33,880 nt of DNA from a virus. Under the pieces are notes generated by a model. The model had not been told where the DNA came from, did not search any database, and saw only the letters and a program-made list of their open reading frames with translations. Below, piece after piece: positions 1-8,200 of this stretch (position 1 is its first letter; each line of letters starts with the position of its first letter). The position numbers and the translations under genes were made by a program. The DNA is taken from IMG/VR virus record IMGVR_UViG_3300012954_000033, positions 1 to 33,880 of that record. The stretch is one strand, 5' to 3'.

Positions 1-2
1 AG

Positions 3-77
3 GCAGACCCCGAACCTGCCAACCCGACTCAGTACCATACTTGGGAGGAATTAGCGGAAGTGATGTTCGGTTGCTGA
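3..77 (+). CDS. C-terminal end of an unidentified protein (partial)
   Basis: An open frame enters from the left edge and stops at TGA 75-77. The visible residues end in HTWEELAEVMFGC. The frame has GC-rich codon use like the next small gene and a terminator-like hairpin follows ten bases after the stop, which together suggest a real gene end. Nothing visible identifies the family. The other two frames also run open for some distance, so the assignment is tentative. Confidence 0.4.
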   Translation, partial: ADPEPANPTQYHTWEELAEVMFGC

Positions 78-86
78 ACTGGTTTT

Positions 87-107
87 AGGGGGCGCAATCC
101 GTCCCCT
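87..107 (+). terminator. Terminator-like hairpin
   Basis: AGGGGGCG and CGTCCCCT pair over eight base pairs (one G-U) around the five-base loop CAATC. It lies just after the stop at 77 and before the next gene. A strong T run after the stem is missing (only TTAT), so it may be a weak or factor-assisted terminator, or an RNA-stabilising hairpin. Confidence 0.4.
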
Positions 108-143
108 TATCCTATAGAATAACGTCAGTTGAAACGAAACACC

Positions 144-353
144 ATGACAATCACCGCCGACCAAAACGGAACCATCTCATGGAGTGAGGCAGTACAGTAT
201 GCATGGAGTGCTGATCAGGATCTTAACTTCCTGTCACAGTTCGCTCAGGATTATGCCCACTTATGTGGTGAGCGCATCGACCTGGGTGAGTTGGAGACCT
301 GGCGCTGCGACCTCATCGGGGCGGTGATTGCTGATATTGTGTTCGGGGGTTGA
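144..353 (+). CDS. Small acidic protein of unknown function (69 aa)
   Basis: The frame reads from ATG 144 to TGA 351-353. An in-frame TTG at 129 is a possible but less likely start. The product is acidic and Trp-containing (SWSEAV, ETWRC), with no membrane segment or signal peptide that I can see. G+C is far above the 30-40% of the later genes. It sits between two GC-rich hairpins, so it may be its own transcription unit. I do not recognise the family. The composition suggests either an early-type cyanophage gene or DNA acquired from a higher-GC source. Confidence 0.55.
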   Translation: MTITADQNGTISWSEAVQYAWSADQDLNFLSQFAQDYAHLCGERIDLGELETWRCDLIGAVIADIVFGG

Positions 354-378
354 CAGCAGCGTTAGTTCGTGATAGGCA

Positions 379-401
379 GTGCCCCCGCCCGTCGGGGGTG
401 C
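379..401 (+). terminator. GC-rich hairpin after the small gene
   Basis: CCCCCG and CGGGGG pair around the loop CCCGT, and the stem can extend by G-U, U-G and G-C to nine pairs (379-401). It lies 25 bases after the stop at 353 and marks the switch from GC-rich to very AT-rich DNA. No T run follows, so a classical intrinsic terminator is not certain. Confidence 0.4.
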
Positions 402-451
402 CGCGCCGCCCGTGTATATAAAATCCATGGGTCCCTCCAATCTATAAAGTC

Positions 452-481
452 TTGCTTTTGCTAGAGAGATATCTTTATATA
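452..481 (+). promoter_or_regulatory. Weak sigma70-like promoter candidate
   Basis: TTGCTT (452-457) and TATATA (476-481) are 18 bases apart, about 70 bases before the AbrB-like gene at 552. The surrounding AT-rich DNA makes chance matches likely. Otherwise the gap 354-551 holds only the hairpin at 379-401; I see no tRNA or ORF in it. Confidence 0.2.
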
Positions 482-551
482 AAAAAATTTTCCGGATAGA
501 AAAATTAATCGTAGATATGTTAAACTTAATAAAATTATAGATAAAACAAAA

Positions 552-746
552 ATGGAAAACGAAATACCTCTTATGCAAAAAAATCCCCGAGAAAATTTTA
601 CTACTATAGAGGTTGATCCTGTAACAGGTGAATATCTTGCCAAAGTACCAGAGTGGATTATATCCGAATTTGGTTGGTATGAGGGTACTTGTGTTAATAT
701 GGAAGTTGATGGTGATAGTATATTAATAACGGAATGTTGTGAGTGA
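552..746 (+). CDS. AbrB/MazE-like small protein (64 aa)
   Basis: After about 15 residues the protein reads as one short beta-rich domain: IEVDPVTGEYLAKVPEWII, then a Gly-Trp-x-x-Gly turn, then VNMEVDGDSILITE near the C-terminus. The order 'D..G...V.IPE.I...LGW..G..V...VDGD.I.I' is the layout of swapped-hairpin AbrB-type DNA-binding domains (as in MazE antitoxins and SpoVT/AbrB regulators). That assignment rests on the pattern only. ATG 552 gives the longest product; ATG 573 is an alternative, and neither has a clear Shine-Dalgarno. No toxin-like partner is adjacent, so a stand-alone phage regulator is more likely than a toxin-antitoxin pair. Confidence 0.6.
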   Translation: MENEIPLMQKNPRENFTTIEVDPVTGEYLAKVPEWIISEFGWYEGTCVNMEVDGDSILITECCE

Positions 747-775
747 TTGACTATCCTATGAGATAGTAGTATAAT
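747..775 (+). promoter_or_regulatory. Near-consensus sigma70 promoter
   Basis: TTGACT (747-752) and TATAAT (770-775) are separated by exactly 17 bases. That is five of six and six of six matches to the bacterial -35 and -10 consensus. Transcription would start near 782, about 30 bases before ATG 814 of the glycosyltransferase-like gene. The -35 box begins right after the stop codon of the AbrB-like gene (746). This is the best host-type promoter in the window and suggests early or constitutive expression of 814 onward, unlike the TATAAATA units. Confidence 0.7.
750..767. repeat. Inverted repeat inside the promoter spacer
   Basis: ACTATC (750-755) and GATAGT (762-767) form a perfect six-base inverted repeat around CTATGA. 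It overlaps the end of the -35 box and fills most of the spacer up to the -10 box. The placement is typical of an operator, but a chance match or a small hairpin cannot be excluded. Confidence 0.4.
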
Positions 776-813
776 TACTATTGAATCGATTCACATTCAA
801 ATTTGACCTAATT

Positions 814-1575
814 ATGGCAAAAGGATTTACAGTAAAAGCAAAAGCGCCCGCTAAGCCAAAAGCAGCAGAGCAAGAGTGGGACTATGATAAAGCAAGAGAG
901 ATGCTTAAAGGAAAGACAGTAGTCTTCTGTCTTCCTGGTCGTGGAGTATCATATACGTATCTTAAAAACTTTGTACAACTTTGTTTTGATCTAGTACAGT
1001 GTGGTGCTAGTATTCAAATTTCACAAGACTACAGTTCCATGGTGAACTTTGCACGTTGCAAGTGTCTTGGTGCAAATGTGTTACGTGGACCTCAGCAAAA
1101 ACCATGGGATGGTAAATTGAAGTATGACTATCAGTTGTGGATTGATAGTGATATTGTTTTTAACACTGAGAAGTTTTATCAGTTAGTTCTAATGGACAAA
1201 GATATTGCTGCTGGTTGGTATATGACCGAAGATGGTCAAACTACAAGTGTTGCACATTGGTTGGAAGAAGATGACTTTCGTAGCAATGGTGGAGTTATGA
1301 ATCACGAAACTGGAGAAACTATTTCTAAGCGTCGTAAACCATTCACTGTTGACTATACTGGATTTGGTTGGTTGTTAATTAAGAATGGTGTCTTTGAAAA
1401 CGAAGGTATTCCATATCCTTGGTTTGCACCTAAGATGCAAGTCTTTGAATCTGGTGAAGTACAAGATATGTGTGGAGAAGATGTATCATTCTGTCTCGAT
1501 GCTATTGCAGCAGGTTTTGAGATTTGGTGTGATCCTCGCGTTCGCGTTGGACACGAAAAAACTCGCGTGATCTGA
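814..1575 (+). CDS. GT-A fold glycosyltransferase-like protein (253 aa)
   Basis: The N-terminus is Lys/Ala/Pro-rich (about residues 1-20), followed by a Rossmann-like nucleotide-sugar domain (KTVVFCLPGRG..., about 33-43). An Asp-Ser-Asp motif in LWIDSDIVF (D111, D113) fits the metal-binding DXD of GT-A enzymes. Near the C-terminus CGEDVSFC (E222-D223) and GHEK (H247) fit the acceptor-side ED motif and the metal-liganding His of this fold. The likely role is transfer of a sugar to a phage or host glycan or to DNA; donor and acceptor cannot be read. ATG 814 is preferred to an in-frame TTG at 781, which lies at the predicted transcription start. It is driven by the sigma70-like promoter at 747-775. 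T4-like cyanophages commonly carry related proteins. Confidence 0.7.
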   Translation: MAKGFTVKAKAPAKPKAAEQEWDYDKAREMLKGKTVVFCLPGRGVSYTYLKNFVQLCFDLVQCGASIQISQDYSSMVNFARCKCLGANVLRGPQQKPWDGKLKYDYQLWIDSDIVFNTEKFYQLVLMDKDIAAGWYMTEDGQTTSVAHWLEEDDFRSNGGVMNHETGETISKRRKPFTVDYTGFGWLLIKNGVFENEGIPYPWFAPKMQVFESGEVQDMCGEDVSFCLDAIAAGFEIWCDPRVRVGHEKTRVI

Positions 1576-1579
1576 TATT

Positions 1580-1738
1580 ATGGAGGAGAACTATACAATT
1601 CTCCATAAGGGGAAAGTACTTTTTAAGAACTTGACGAAAGACGAGTACTTTGATATTATGGAGGACCTTTCAATTGAGTATTATCAGAAAGGGTCTCCAC
1701 GTCCTCAAGACTTGAAGACAAACATTACTAAATTCTAG
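1580..1738 (+). CDS. Small conserved-type protein of unknown function (52 aa)
   Basis: ATG 1580 to TAG 1736-1738, four bases after the previous stop. The product starts MEENYTILHKGKVLFKNLT, contains DEYFDIMEDLSIEYYQKGSP and ends in NITKF. It looks like a compact alpha/beta protein with a Gly-Ser-Pro turn. The start is followed, not preceded, by a GGAGGAG string, so translation may depend on coupling to the upstream gene. It resembles small ORFs seen in other T4-like cyanophages, but I cannot assign a function. Confidence 0.6.
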   Translation: MEENYTILHKGKVLFKNLTKDEYFDIMEDLSIEYYQKGSPRPQDLKTNITKF

Positions 1739-1746
1739 GAGTTATT

Positions 1747-1899
1747 ATGGCAGTACGTGCAAAGGTTGGTGTACTCGGTAAAGAGGGATTTATGCCCGGA
1801 AAACCGAAGAAGACTCGTCAAGGTTCGGGGAAGCATACAAAATACGCCGCTTCTTCTCGCAATGGGGCAAAGAAGATGTATCGTGGACAAGGACGATAA
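1747..1899 (+). CDS. Small very basic protein (50 aa)
   Basis: ATG 1747 to TAA 1897-1899. TAGGAG, overlapping the previous stop codon, is a good ribosome binding site at 1736-1741. The product begins MAVRAKVGVLGKEGFMPGK and is rich in Lys, Arg and Gly (KPKKTRQGSGKHTK, KKMYRGQGR), with almost no acidic residues. It is probably unstructured and able to bind nucleic acid or an acidic surface; a DNA- or RNA-associated role is inference from charge alone. Similar short basic ORFs occur in T4-like cyanophages. Confidence 0.65.
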   Translation: MAVRAKVGVLGKEGFMPGKPKKTRQGSGKHTKYAASSRNGAKKMYRGQGR

Positions 1900-1901
1900 T
1901 A

Positions 1902-1909
1902 TATAAGTA
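1902..1909 (+). promoter_or_regulatory. Possible late promoter (one mismatch)
   Basis: TATAAGTA matches the T4 late octamer TATAAATA at seven of eight positions and lies 18 bases before ATG 1928. That spacing is similar to the three exact copies at 2880, 18085 and 27445. The mismatch lowers confidence. Confidence 0.35.
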
Positions 1910-1927
1910 TAGTTTTAATGTCACTAT

Positions 1928-2605
1928 ATGGCATGTTTGATTGCAAATCTTCCATCACAGGAAGTATGGGTTCGTAAAGAATATCTAACGGACCATCAAA
2001 GTGGACACGGTGAATTTGTAAAGGGCGTCTGGGTATCGGTTAAATCGATTCCTGGGCGTGCTTTTTATTTTGAGACATATTTACCAGAATATGCGGCGAT
2101 GTATGATAAATTGCCTATAAGTGCCTTTGTAGCAGATCCTGAGACTCCTTCTCCTGATATGAATCTACCAAACCTACAGTTTTGGAACTGTATGGACTAT
2201 GGTGTAGTAACAGTTGATAAGAAATTCATTGGTTCGATGGACTTTGAGTGTTATACACGGGACTTTGGTAATGTAAAAGGCACTTATATCTGCACAATTG
2301 ATAACTATCACCATGATCCAGACTATGTTGACTGGGCAACGAGTGAGAATCCAGCCGAACACAAGTCACATAACCTAATTGAACTTGAAAATGGGCAGTA
2401 TGCACTGTATCCAAACAATAGAATGCGTATCTATGACAATAGTTTGACACCGGTTGAACCAAAAATGCCCGATTTTAAGGTTTCGACTCAATATTATCAA
2501 GTTGAAAACGGATTTGAACGACTTGGAATGGGACGTGAAGACGAATATTTCTGGAAAACATCACAAGAACGCCAACAGGAGGAAGAAAATGGAACCAACC
2601 AATGA
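1928..2605 (+). CDS. Conserved-type phage protein of unknown function (225 aa)
   Basis: ATG 1928 to TAA 2603-2605. The product is acidic and rich in Tyr and Trp (GVWVSVKSIPGRAFYFETYL, FWNCMDYGVVTVDKKF, DNYHHDPDYVDWA), with a charged C-terminal tail (ERQQEEENGTNQ). There is no signal peptide or membrane segment. It looks like a single soluble beta-rich domain of the size of a small virion or assembly protein. It sits directly before the baseplate genes and behind a possible late promoter, which suggests late expression. I recognise it only as a type found near gp25 in T4-like cyanophages. The last 17 bases overlap the next gene. Confidence 0.7.
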   Translation: MACLIANLPSQEVWVRKEYLTDHQSGHGEFVKGVWVSVKSIPGRAFYFETYLPEYAAMYDKLPISAFVADPETPSPDMNLPNLQFWNCMDYGVVTVDKKFIGSMDFECYTRDFGNVKGTYICTIDNYHHDPDYVDWATSENPAEHKSHNLIELENGQYALYPNNRMRIYDNSLTPVEPKMPDFKVSTQYYQVENGFERLGMGREDEYFWKTSQERQQEEENGTNQ

Positions 2606-2720
2606 TTTTTTAGATAATCTTGCTGCAAAACAACACGAAAAACTAATTCGTGAGGTTGTTGGTGACAATAAAAACACCGATAAGGAAGATGAACCTCAAA
2701 ATTTGATTGAGGAAGTGTGA
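2589..2720 (+). CDS. Small acidic protein (43 aa)
   Basis: ATG 2589 lies inside the end of the previous gene and has a strong ribosome binding site, AGGAGGA at 2577-2583, five bases upstream. The product starts MEPTNDFLDNLAAKQHEKLI and ends in an acidic tail (EDEPQNLIEEV), probably one helix plus a disordered tail. No family function is recognised. The overlap implies translational coupling to the 225-residue protein. Confidence 0.65.
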   Translation: MEPTNDFLDNLAAKQHEKLIREVVGDNKNTDKEDEPQNLIEEV

Positions 2721-2721
2721 A

Positions 2722-2865
2722 ATGTCAAAATATCACGTAGATACAGACACCAAATACAAGTATAAGGTGTGGGGCACTACTAAGTTGATAACCGACTACT
2801 GGTGTAAACCACATAAAACGAATGATAAACCCGAAGAATACACTGAAGAAGAAAATAATGAATAA
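2722..2865 (+). CDS. Small Tyr/Lys-rich protein (47 aa)
   Basis: ATG 2722 follows GAGGAAG (2709-2715) by six bases and lies one base after the previous stop. The product starts MSKYHVDTDTKYKYKVWGTT, has one Cys, and ends in an acidic tail (EEYTEEENNE). The strand-like N-terminal half (YKYKVWGTTKLITDYW) suggests a tiny beta-sheet protein. The family is not recognised. It is the last gene before the gp25 late promoter. Confidence 0.65.
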   Translation: MSKYHVDTDTKYKYKVWGTTKLITDYWCKPHKTNDKPEEYTEEENNE

Positions 2866-2879
2866 TTTTCAATATGAAG

Positions 2880-2887
2880 TATAAATA
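2880..2887 (+). promoter_or_regulatory. T4-type late promoter for the gp25 operon
   Basis: An exact TATAAATA octamer is placed 23 bases before ATG 2911 in a 45-base intergenic gap. In T4 this sequence alone serves as the -10 element for late transcription with gp55, gp33 and the gp45 clamp; the same motif is used by relatives. It probably drives gp25, gp6 and the giant gene. Confidence 0.75.
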
Positions 2888-2910
2888 AATCTATAGAAAA
2901 TACACGCTCA

Positions 2911-3312
2911 ATGCCTACAAAGAGGATTTCTCGCGCTTTTAAGGATATTAGTCTATCATTTGACCCACATCCAGTGACGAAGGACCTCCCTGTACTTGTA
3001 AATGAGCGTGCTATTATCAGATCTATTCGTAATTTAGTTGAAACCATTCCAACTGAAAGGTTTTTTAACTCTAGGTTGGGTTCAGATATACGTAAAAGTC
3101 TTTTTGATTTTGTTGATGTTGGTACTGCCAATGCGATTCGTACCCAAATCTTGAATACTATCAAATTTTATGATCAAAGGGTTGAAAATTTGCGTGTTCA
3201 AGTTGATCCAAGACCTGATGATAATAGTTTCGATGTCATAGTTTTCTTTGATATCGTGGGACAAGACCTCCCTTCACAATCGTTTTCATTCATATTAGAA
3301 TCGACAAGGTAA
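2911..3312 (+). CDS. gp25: Baseplate wedge protein gp25 (lysozyme-like fold)
   Basis: The 133-residue length matches T4 gp25 (132 residues). The chain follows the family layout: an N-terminal segment with RAIIRSIRNLVETIPTER, the 'GSDIRKSLFDF' stretch (the counterpart of G.DL...LFE in relatives), and a C-terminal hairpin ending in FILESTR. gp25 joins gp6 and gp53 in the wedge core and helps start sheath assembly. The usual Glu-Pro-Arg motif is DQR here (D88-Q89-R90), with only the Arg kept. No clear Shine-Dalgarno precedes the ATG; the short late leader may suffice. In T4, gene 25 lies in another cluster; next to gp6 is the cyanophage arrangement. Confidence 0.93.
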   Translation: MPTKRISRAFKDISLSFDPHPVTKDLPVLVNERAIIRSIRNLVETIPTERFFNSRLGSDIRKSLFDFVDVGTANAIRTQILNTIKFYDQRVENLRVQVDPRPDDNSFDVIVFFDIVGQDLPSQSFSFILESTR

Positions 3313-3315
3313 AAT

Positions 3316-5235
3316 ATGCCTTTTACACAGTTTACCAATCTAGATTTTGACCAAATCAAGACTCAAATCAAAGATTATCTTCGTGCAAATTCAAATTTCA
3401 CGGATTTTGACTTTGAGGGGTCTAATTTTTCCGTCCTGATTGATACCCTAGCATATAACACATACATCAATGCGTTTAATGCCAACCTTGTTGTTAATGA
3501 ATCGTTTCTCGATGCCGCAACGGTGCGTGAGAATGTTGTTTCTCTTGCTAGAAATATTGGTTACGTACCACGCTCTAAAACCGCCTCTACGGCAAACATA
3601 ACGTTTTCTGTACCAACCACTACCACTAGTGGTTTTATTACCCTTACAGCAGGTTTAGTGTGTGTTGGAGGATTTGATAACACATCATACCGCTTTTCGA
3701 TCCCAGAAGACTTAACTGCTCAAGTTGTAAATGGTAAAGCACAATTTGGTACCACTGATAAACCAGTTAAAGTTTTCCAAGGTTCTTCACTTTCAAGACA
3801 ATTCTTAGTCAATACATCAACTGATCAGAGATTTATTATTGATAATCCTAATGTTGATTCCTCAACTATTAGAGTATATGTAAAAGGTGTTAATGATACT
3901 GGACTTGGAAGGGAATATCGCAGAGCAGATAATATATTAGAAGTAAATAAAAATTCAGAAATATATCTCATTCAAGAGATTCAGGATGAAAAATATGAGA
4001 TGTTATTTGGTGACGGTTATTTTGGTAGACCTCTAGAAAATAATGCAGTCGTCACAGTAAGATATATTATCACTGAAGGTAAAGCAGGTAATGGTCCATC
4101 CACATTTGACTTCCAAGGTAACTTTATTGATGAGTCAGGTGTAAGGGTAATTCCTAATGACACAATTAACATAACTACCATCCAGAAGGCGATAAATGGT
4201 GGTGATATTGAGAATGTATCCTCTATTAAGTATTTCGCTCCCAGACTCTATGCAGCGCAATCTAGGGCGGTTACAGCAAGGGATTATGAGGCAATCATTC
4301 AGACAATCTATCCAAACACCGAATCTGTGGCGGTAGTTGGTGGTGAAGAATTAAGTCCTCCTAAATTTGGAAATGTTCAGATTAGTATCAAACCAAAAAA
4401 TGGTACTTACATTTCTGATTTTGATAAACAAAATATATTAAACAAATTAAAGCAATATGCTATTGCAGGTATTAATCAAAACATAATTGATCTTAAAGTT
4501 CTTTTTGTTGAAATTGATTCTTCAATTTATTTCAATAGTAATCAAATTTCTGATGTTGATGATTTGAGAACTAGTATTATAGATGCATTATCAATCTATT
4601 CGCAAGATGTTGATATTAATAGATTTGGTGGAAGATTTAAATATAGTAAAATGCTCCAACTTATTGATAGAGTTGATTCTGCAATTACTTCTAATATAAC
4701 GAAGATCAAAATTAGAAGAGATTTGAGAGCACTGATTAATCAATTTGCCCAGTATGAGCTTTGCTTTGGTAATAGATTCCATATAAACCCATCTGGTTAT
4801 AACATTAAGAGCACTGGATTTAAAATTTCTGGAGAAACTTCTACAGTATTTCTTACTGATACCCCACAAATAGTCTCATCGGATGGCACTATAAAAACGG
4901 GCATTGTTTCCATTGTAAAGAAAACTGAAACTGGAGAAATGTTTATTGTTAGTAAAGATGCCGGAATTGTTGACTACATGAAGGGGGAAATTATTTTAAA
5001 TACTGTCAATATCGTAGAAACCTCTCTTCCAGATAATATTATTGAAATTCAAGCATTTCCAGAATCAAATGACATTGTTGGATTAAAAGATCTTTATCTC
5101 AGTTTTGATGTTTCAAACAGCACAATAAATATGATTAAAGATGTGATTGCATCTGGTGAAGATATTTCTGGAGTTTCTTTCACAAGAGATTATTATACTT
5201 CAAGTTACTCAAACGGAGCATTAGAGAGGAAATAA
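3316..5235 (+). CDS. gp6: Baseplate wedge protein gp6
   Basis: At 639 residues it is close to T4 gp6 (660). The start MPFTQFTNLDFDQIKTQIK and the following DFDFEGSNFSVLIDTLAYNT and NLVVNESFLDAATVRENVVS blocks are the characteristic N-terminal part of gp6/BaseplateJ-type proteins, which form the ring of wedge dimers around the hub. The segment with LFGDGYFGRPLENNAVVTVRY and the 'SRAVTARDYEAIIQTIYPN' block match the conserved central part. It starts three bases after gp25, with an AAGG ribosome site. gp6 should bind gp25, gp53 and the gp7-position protein. Confidence 0.95.
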   Translation: MPFTQFTNLDFDQIKTQIKDYLRANSNFTDFDFEGSNFSVLIDTLAYNTYINAFNANLVVNESFLDAATVRENVVSLARNIGYVPRSKTASTANITFSVPTTTTSGFITLTAGLVCVGGFDNTSYRFSIPEDLTAQVVNGKAQFGTTDKPVKVFQGSSLSRQFLVNTSTDQRFIIDNPNVDSSTIRVYVKGVNDTGLGREYRRADNILEVNKNSEIYLIQEIQDEKYEMLFGDGYFGRPLENNAVVTVRYIITEGKAGNGPSTFDFQGNFIDESGVRVIPNDTINITTIQKAINGGDIENVSSIKYFAPRLYAAQSRAVTARDYEAIIQTIYPNTESVAVVGGEELSPPKFGNVQISIKPKNGTYISDFDKQNILNKLKQYAIAGINQNIIDLKVLFVEIDSSIYFNSNQISDVDDLRTSIIDALSIYSQDVDINRFGGRFKYSKMLQLIDRVDSAITSNITKIKIRRDLRALINQFAQYELCFGNRFHINPSGYNIKSTGFKISGETSTVFLTDTPQIVSSDGTIKTGIVSIVKKTETGEMFIVSKDAGIVDYMKGEIILNTVNIVETSLPDNIIEIQAFPESNDIVGLKDLYLSFDVSNSTINMIKDVIASGEDISGVSFTRDYYTSSYSNGALERK

Positions 5236-5238
5236 AAT

Positions 5239-8200
5239 ATGTCGCATTTTGAAAGAAAGTTGCAAATCAATAAAATTATTGAGAGTCAACTTCCAGAATT
5301 TTTAGTTGCCGAATTTCCCAAAGCGGTAGAATTTTTTAAACAATATTACATTTCACAAGAGAGTCAAGGTTCTCCTGACGATTTAATTAATAATCTTGAC
5401 AGATATTTAAAATTAGATAACTTAATTCCAGAAGTTATTATTGGAAAAACTACTCTCTCTGGAGACGTTACCTCTTCGGATACGAGTATCACCGTATCTT
5501 CAACTAAAGGATATCCAGAAGAGTATGGTCTTTTAAAAATTGGTAATGAAATTATTACATATACCTCAAAGACTGATACTCAGTTCTTGGGATGTATTAG
5601 AGGATTTTCAGGTATTGATGGATATACTAGTAATATTGAAAAAGATTTTTCCAATGTAAACAAACAGACAATAAATTTTTCTGATACTGAAGCAGAATCT
5701 CACACTCAAGGGGATAATGTATCTAATTTAAGTTCATTATTTCTGCAAGAATTTTATAAAAAAATTAAAATTGCATTTGCTCCAGGGTTTGAAAACCAAT
5801 CTTTTGTTTCTGATTTAGATGTTGCAAACTTTATTAGACAGATAAAAGATTTTTATCAAGGCAAAGGTATTGCAGAATCTATAAAAATTCTTTTTACAGT
5901 TCTTTATGGGGTTAAAGCAGATGTTTTAGACCTAGAAACTAGACTTATTAAACCTTCAGGTGCAGAATTTATTAGAAGAGAAGTAGTTGTTGCTGAGATT
6001 ATTTCTGGCGATCCATTTCAATTGGAAGGTCAAGCAATTTATAGATCACTTGATGACTCTACAATTCCTATTGCTACGGCATCTGTATCTAATGTAGAAG
6101 TTTTTACTAGGGATTCAAAAACATATTATAAACTCGAACTCTTTGTAGGATTTGATGACAACTCAAGTTTTGAGAATGCTTTCATTATACCAGGATTTTC
6201 TAAGGTAATAGAAACTGTTTCTGTTGGTGCAGATGTAATTACTGTTGACTCCACCATTGGATTTGATAGTTCTGGAACTATTATTTCTGGAAATAACACT
6301 ATTAAATATACATCAAAGAGCATAAATCAATTTTTTGGATGTACTGGCGTTACTGAAGTAATTAATCCAACAGATGAGATTAGATCTGAAGTATTCGTTT
6401 ATGGATTGGGTAGTGGAGACTCTAATAACAGAGTAGATATTCGTTTAACTGGTGTTTTAAATAATTTTGTAGAAATAGATAATATTTCTCTGTTGGAAGA
6501 GGGAGAAGAAATTAGAGTATTATCTACTGGCGAAAATATTCGAAATCCAGAACGTAATCGCTCATATAAAGAAATTTTTGCTAACTCTTGGATTTACAAT
6601 ACAAGTTCAAGATATAATGTTGAGTCTATTAATGGTTCAACGTTCACATTAACTTCTGAAATTGATAAGTCAAGTTTAAAAGTTGGAGATACCATTGACG
6701 TATTAGTTGGTAGTTCTGAAACGGTATCTAGAAGTAATGCCACAATTACATCAATCAATACTACACTCAATCAAATTACAGTTAGTAATTTGGGCACATT
6801 CACTGCAAGTTCTACTGTTGATTACAGTATCAGAAGAAAAATTGAAAAAGTTACTAGCTCCAACGTTGATCTCACTTTAGGAAACGATAAGTATTTTGCA
6901 AACGTTCAAAATTTATATTGTGATGATAACTCTACGTTTGGATATGTTACATCATTGTCGTTGCCAGAATATGATATTGAAGATATTTTAATCGAATCTC
7001 AACTTGCAAATGGATCTGAAACAAATTTTGATGGATATAGTTCTGTCAATAAAACTTACTCAATATTGAAGTTTGCATCTGATGTAAAATTTATTGATGG
7101 TGATAGAGTTAAATATGTTTCTGATAAACCTCTTGTTGGACTACAGTCTGGAGAGTCGTATATTGTTGATGTTATTGCACCTAATAAAATTAGACTTTAT
7201 ATTTCAAGTTCTTTATTATCATCTGGAACTGATTTTATTGAGTTCAATGCAAATCCAGATACCTCTGCAACACATACATTTACATTATTAACTCAAAAAT
7301 CAAGAGTAATTTCACCAGCACCAATTTTAAGAAAATATCCTCTCAATAGAACTATCACAAATGCAGAAAATTCTGATAGAGGGTCTAGTCACATTGGACA
7401 ACTTATAGATGGTGTTCAAATTTCAAGTCCTAAGTCTAATGACAAAGTATATTTTGGACCATTAACAGATTTTGAAGTGTTTAATGGTGGTATGGATTAT
7501 GATGTTATCAATCCTCCACAATTAGATATTACAACTGGTGTAGGTTCATCTGCTCTTGTAGAACCAGTTATAATGGGTTCTGTATCTGAAGTTTTAGTTG
7601 ACCCACAAAATTTTGATGTTAGTGGAGTTTCTGCAATAACTTTAAAAGGTGCCAATGGTAGCGGATGTATTTTAGAACCTATTGTTGGAGATAGATTTAG
7701 AATATTAGAATTTGATAGTAGAGCACTTGTTTTGGGTGGTGGTATTGATAGTAATGATGAAACTATAACATTTCTCAAACCACACAATTTATTACAGTTC
7801 CAAAAAGTAACTTACAATTCAAATGGAAATGTAGAGATTGGTATTGGTGATTTTCAAGACTCTTCAAATGATATTGATAATAGACTTGTAACTGGAGATG
7901 AATATATTATTAGGTTGGTCAACACATCAACCATCAAACTCTTTAATAATTTTTCAGATGCTTCTTCTGGTATTAATACGATTGGATTTAGTACTGCAAC
8001 TACGGAAAGTGGTATACATCAGTTCAGAACTATTCCAACACCATCTCTGAGAAAAATAAGAGTTGTAGAACCAGGTTCGGGATATCAACATAGAAAACTT
8101 AGAGTAAAGTCTTCTGGAATATCTACTCAATATAATAAGATAACCTTCAAGAATCATGGATTCAATGATGGAGACATCGTTGAATATTCCACAGAAGAAA

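Noticed and set aside
354-551. A possible tRNA gene in the gap
   Set aside because: No cloverleaf with acceptor and T-arm pairing could be drawn; only the short hairpin at 379-401 is convincing.
261-578. A 105-codon minus-strand frame across the GC-rich to AT-rich switch
   Set aside because: It runs through the hairpin at 379-401 and over the starts of two better + strand genes; no domain or ribosome site is visible.
552-1575. A toxin-antitoxin pair made of the AbrB/MazE-like protein and its neighbour
   Set aside because: The neighbour has glycosyltransferase motifs and its own promoter; no PemK/MazF or PIN-type toxin is present.
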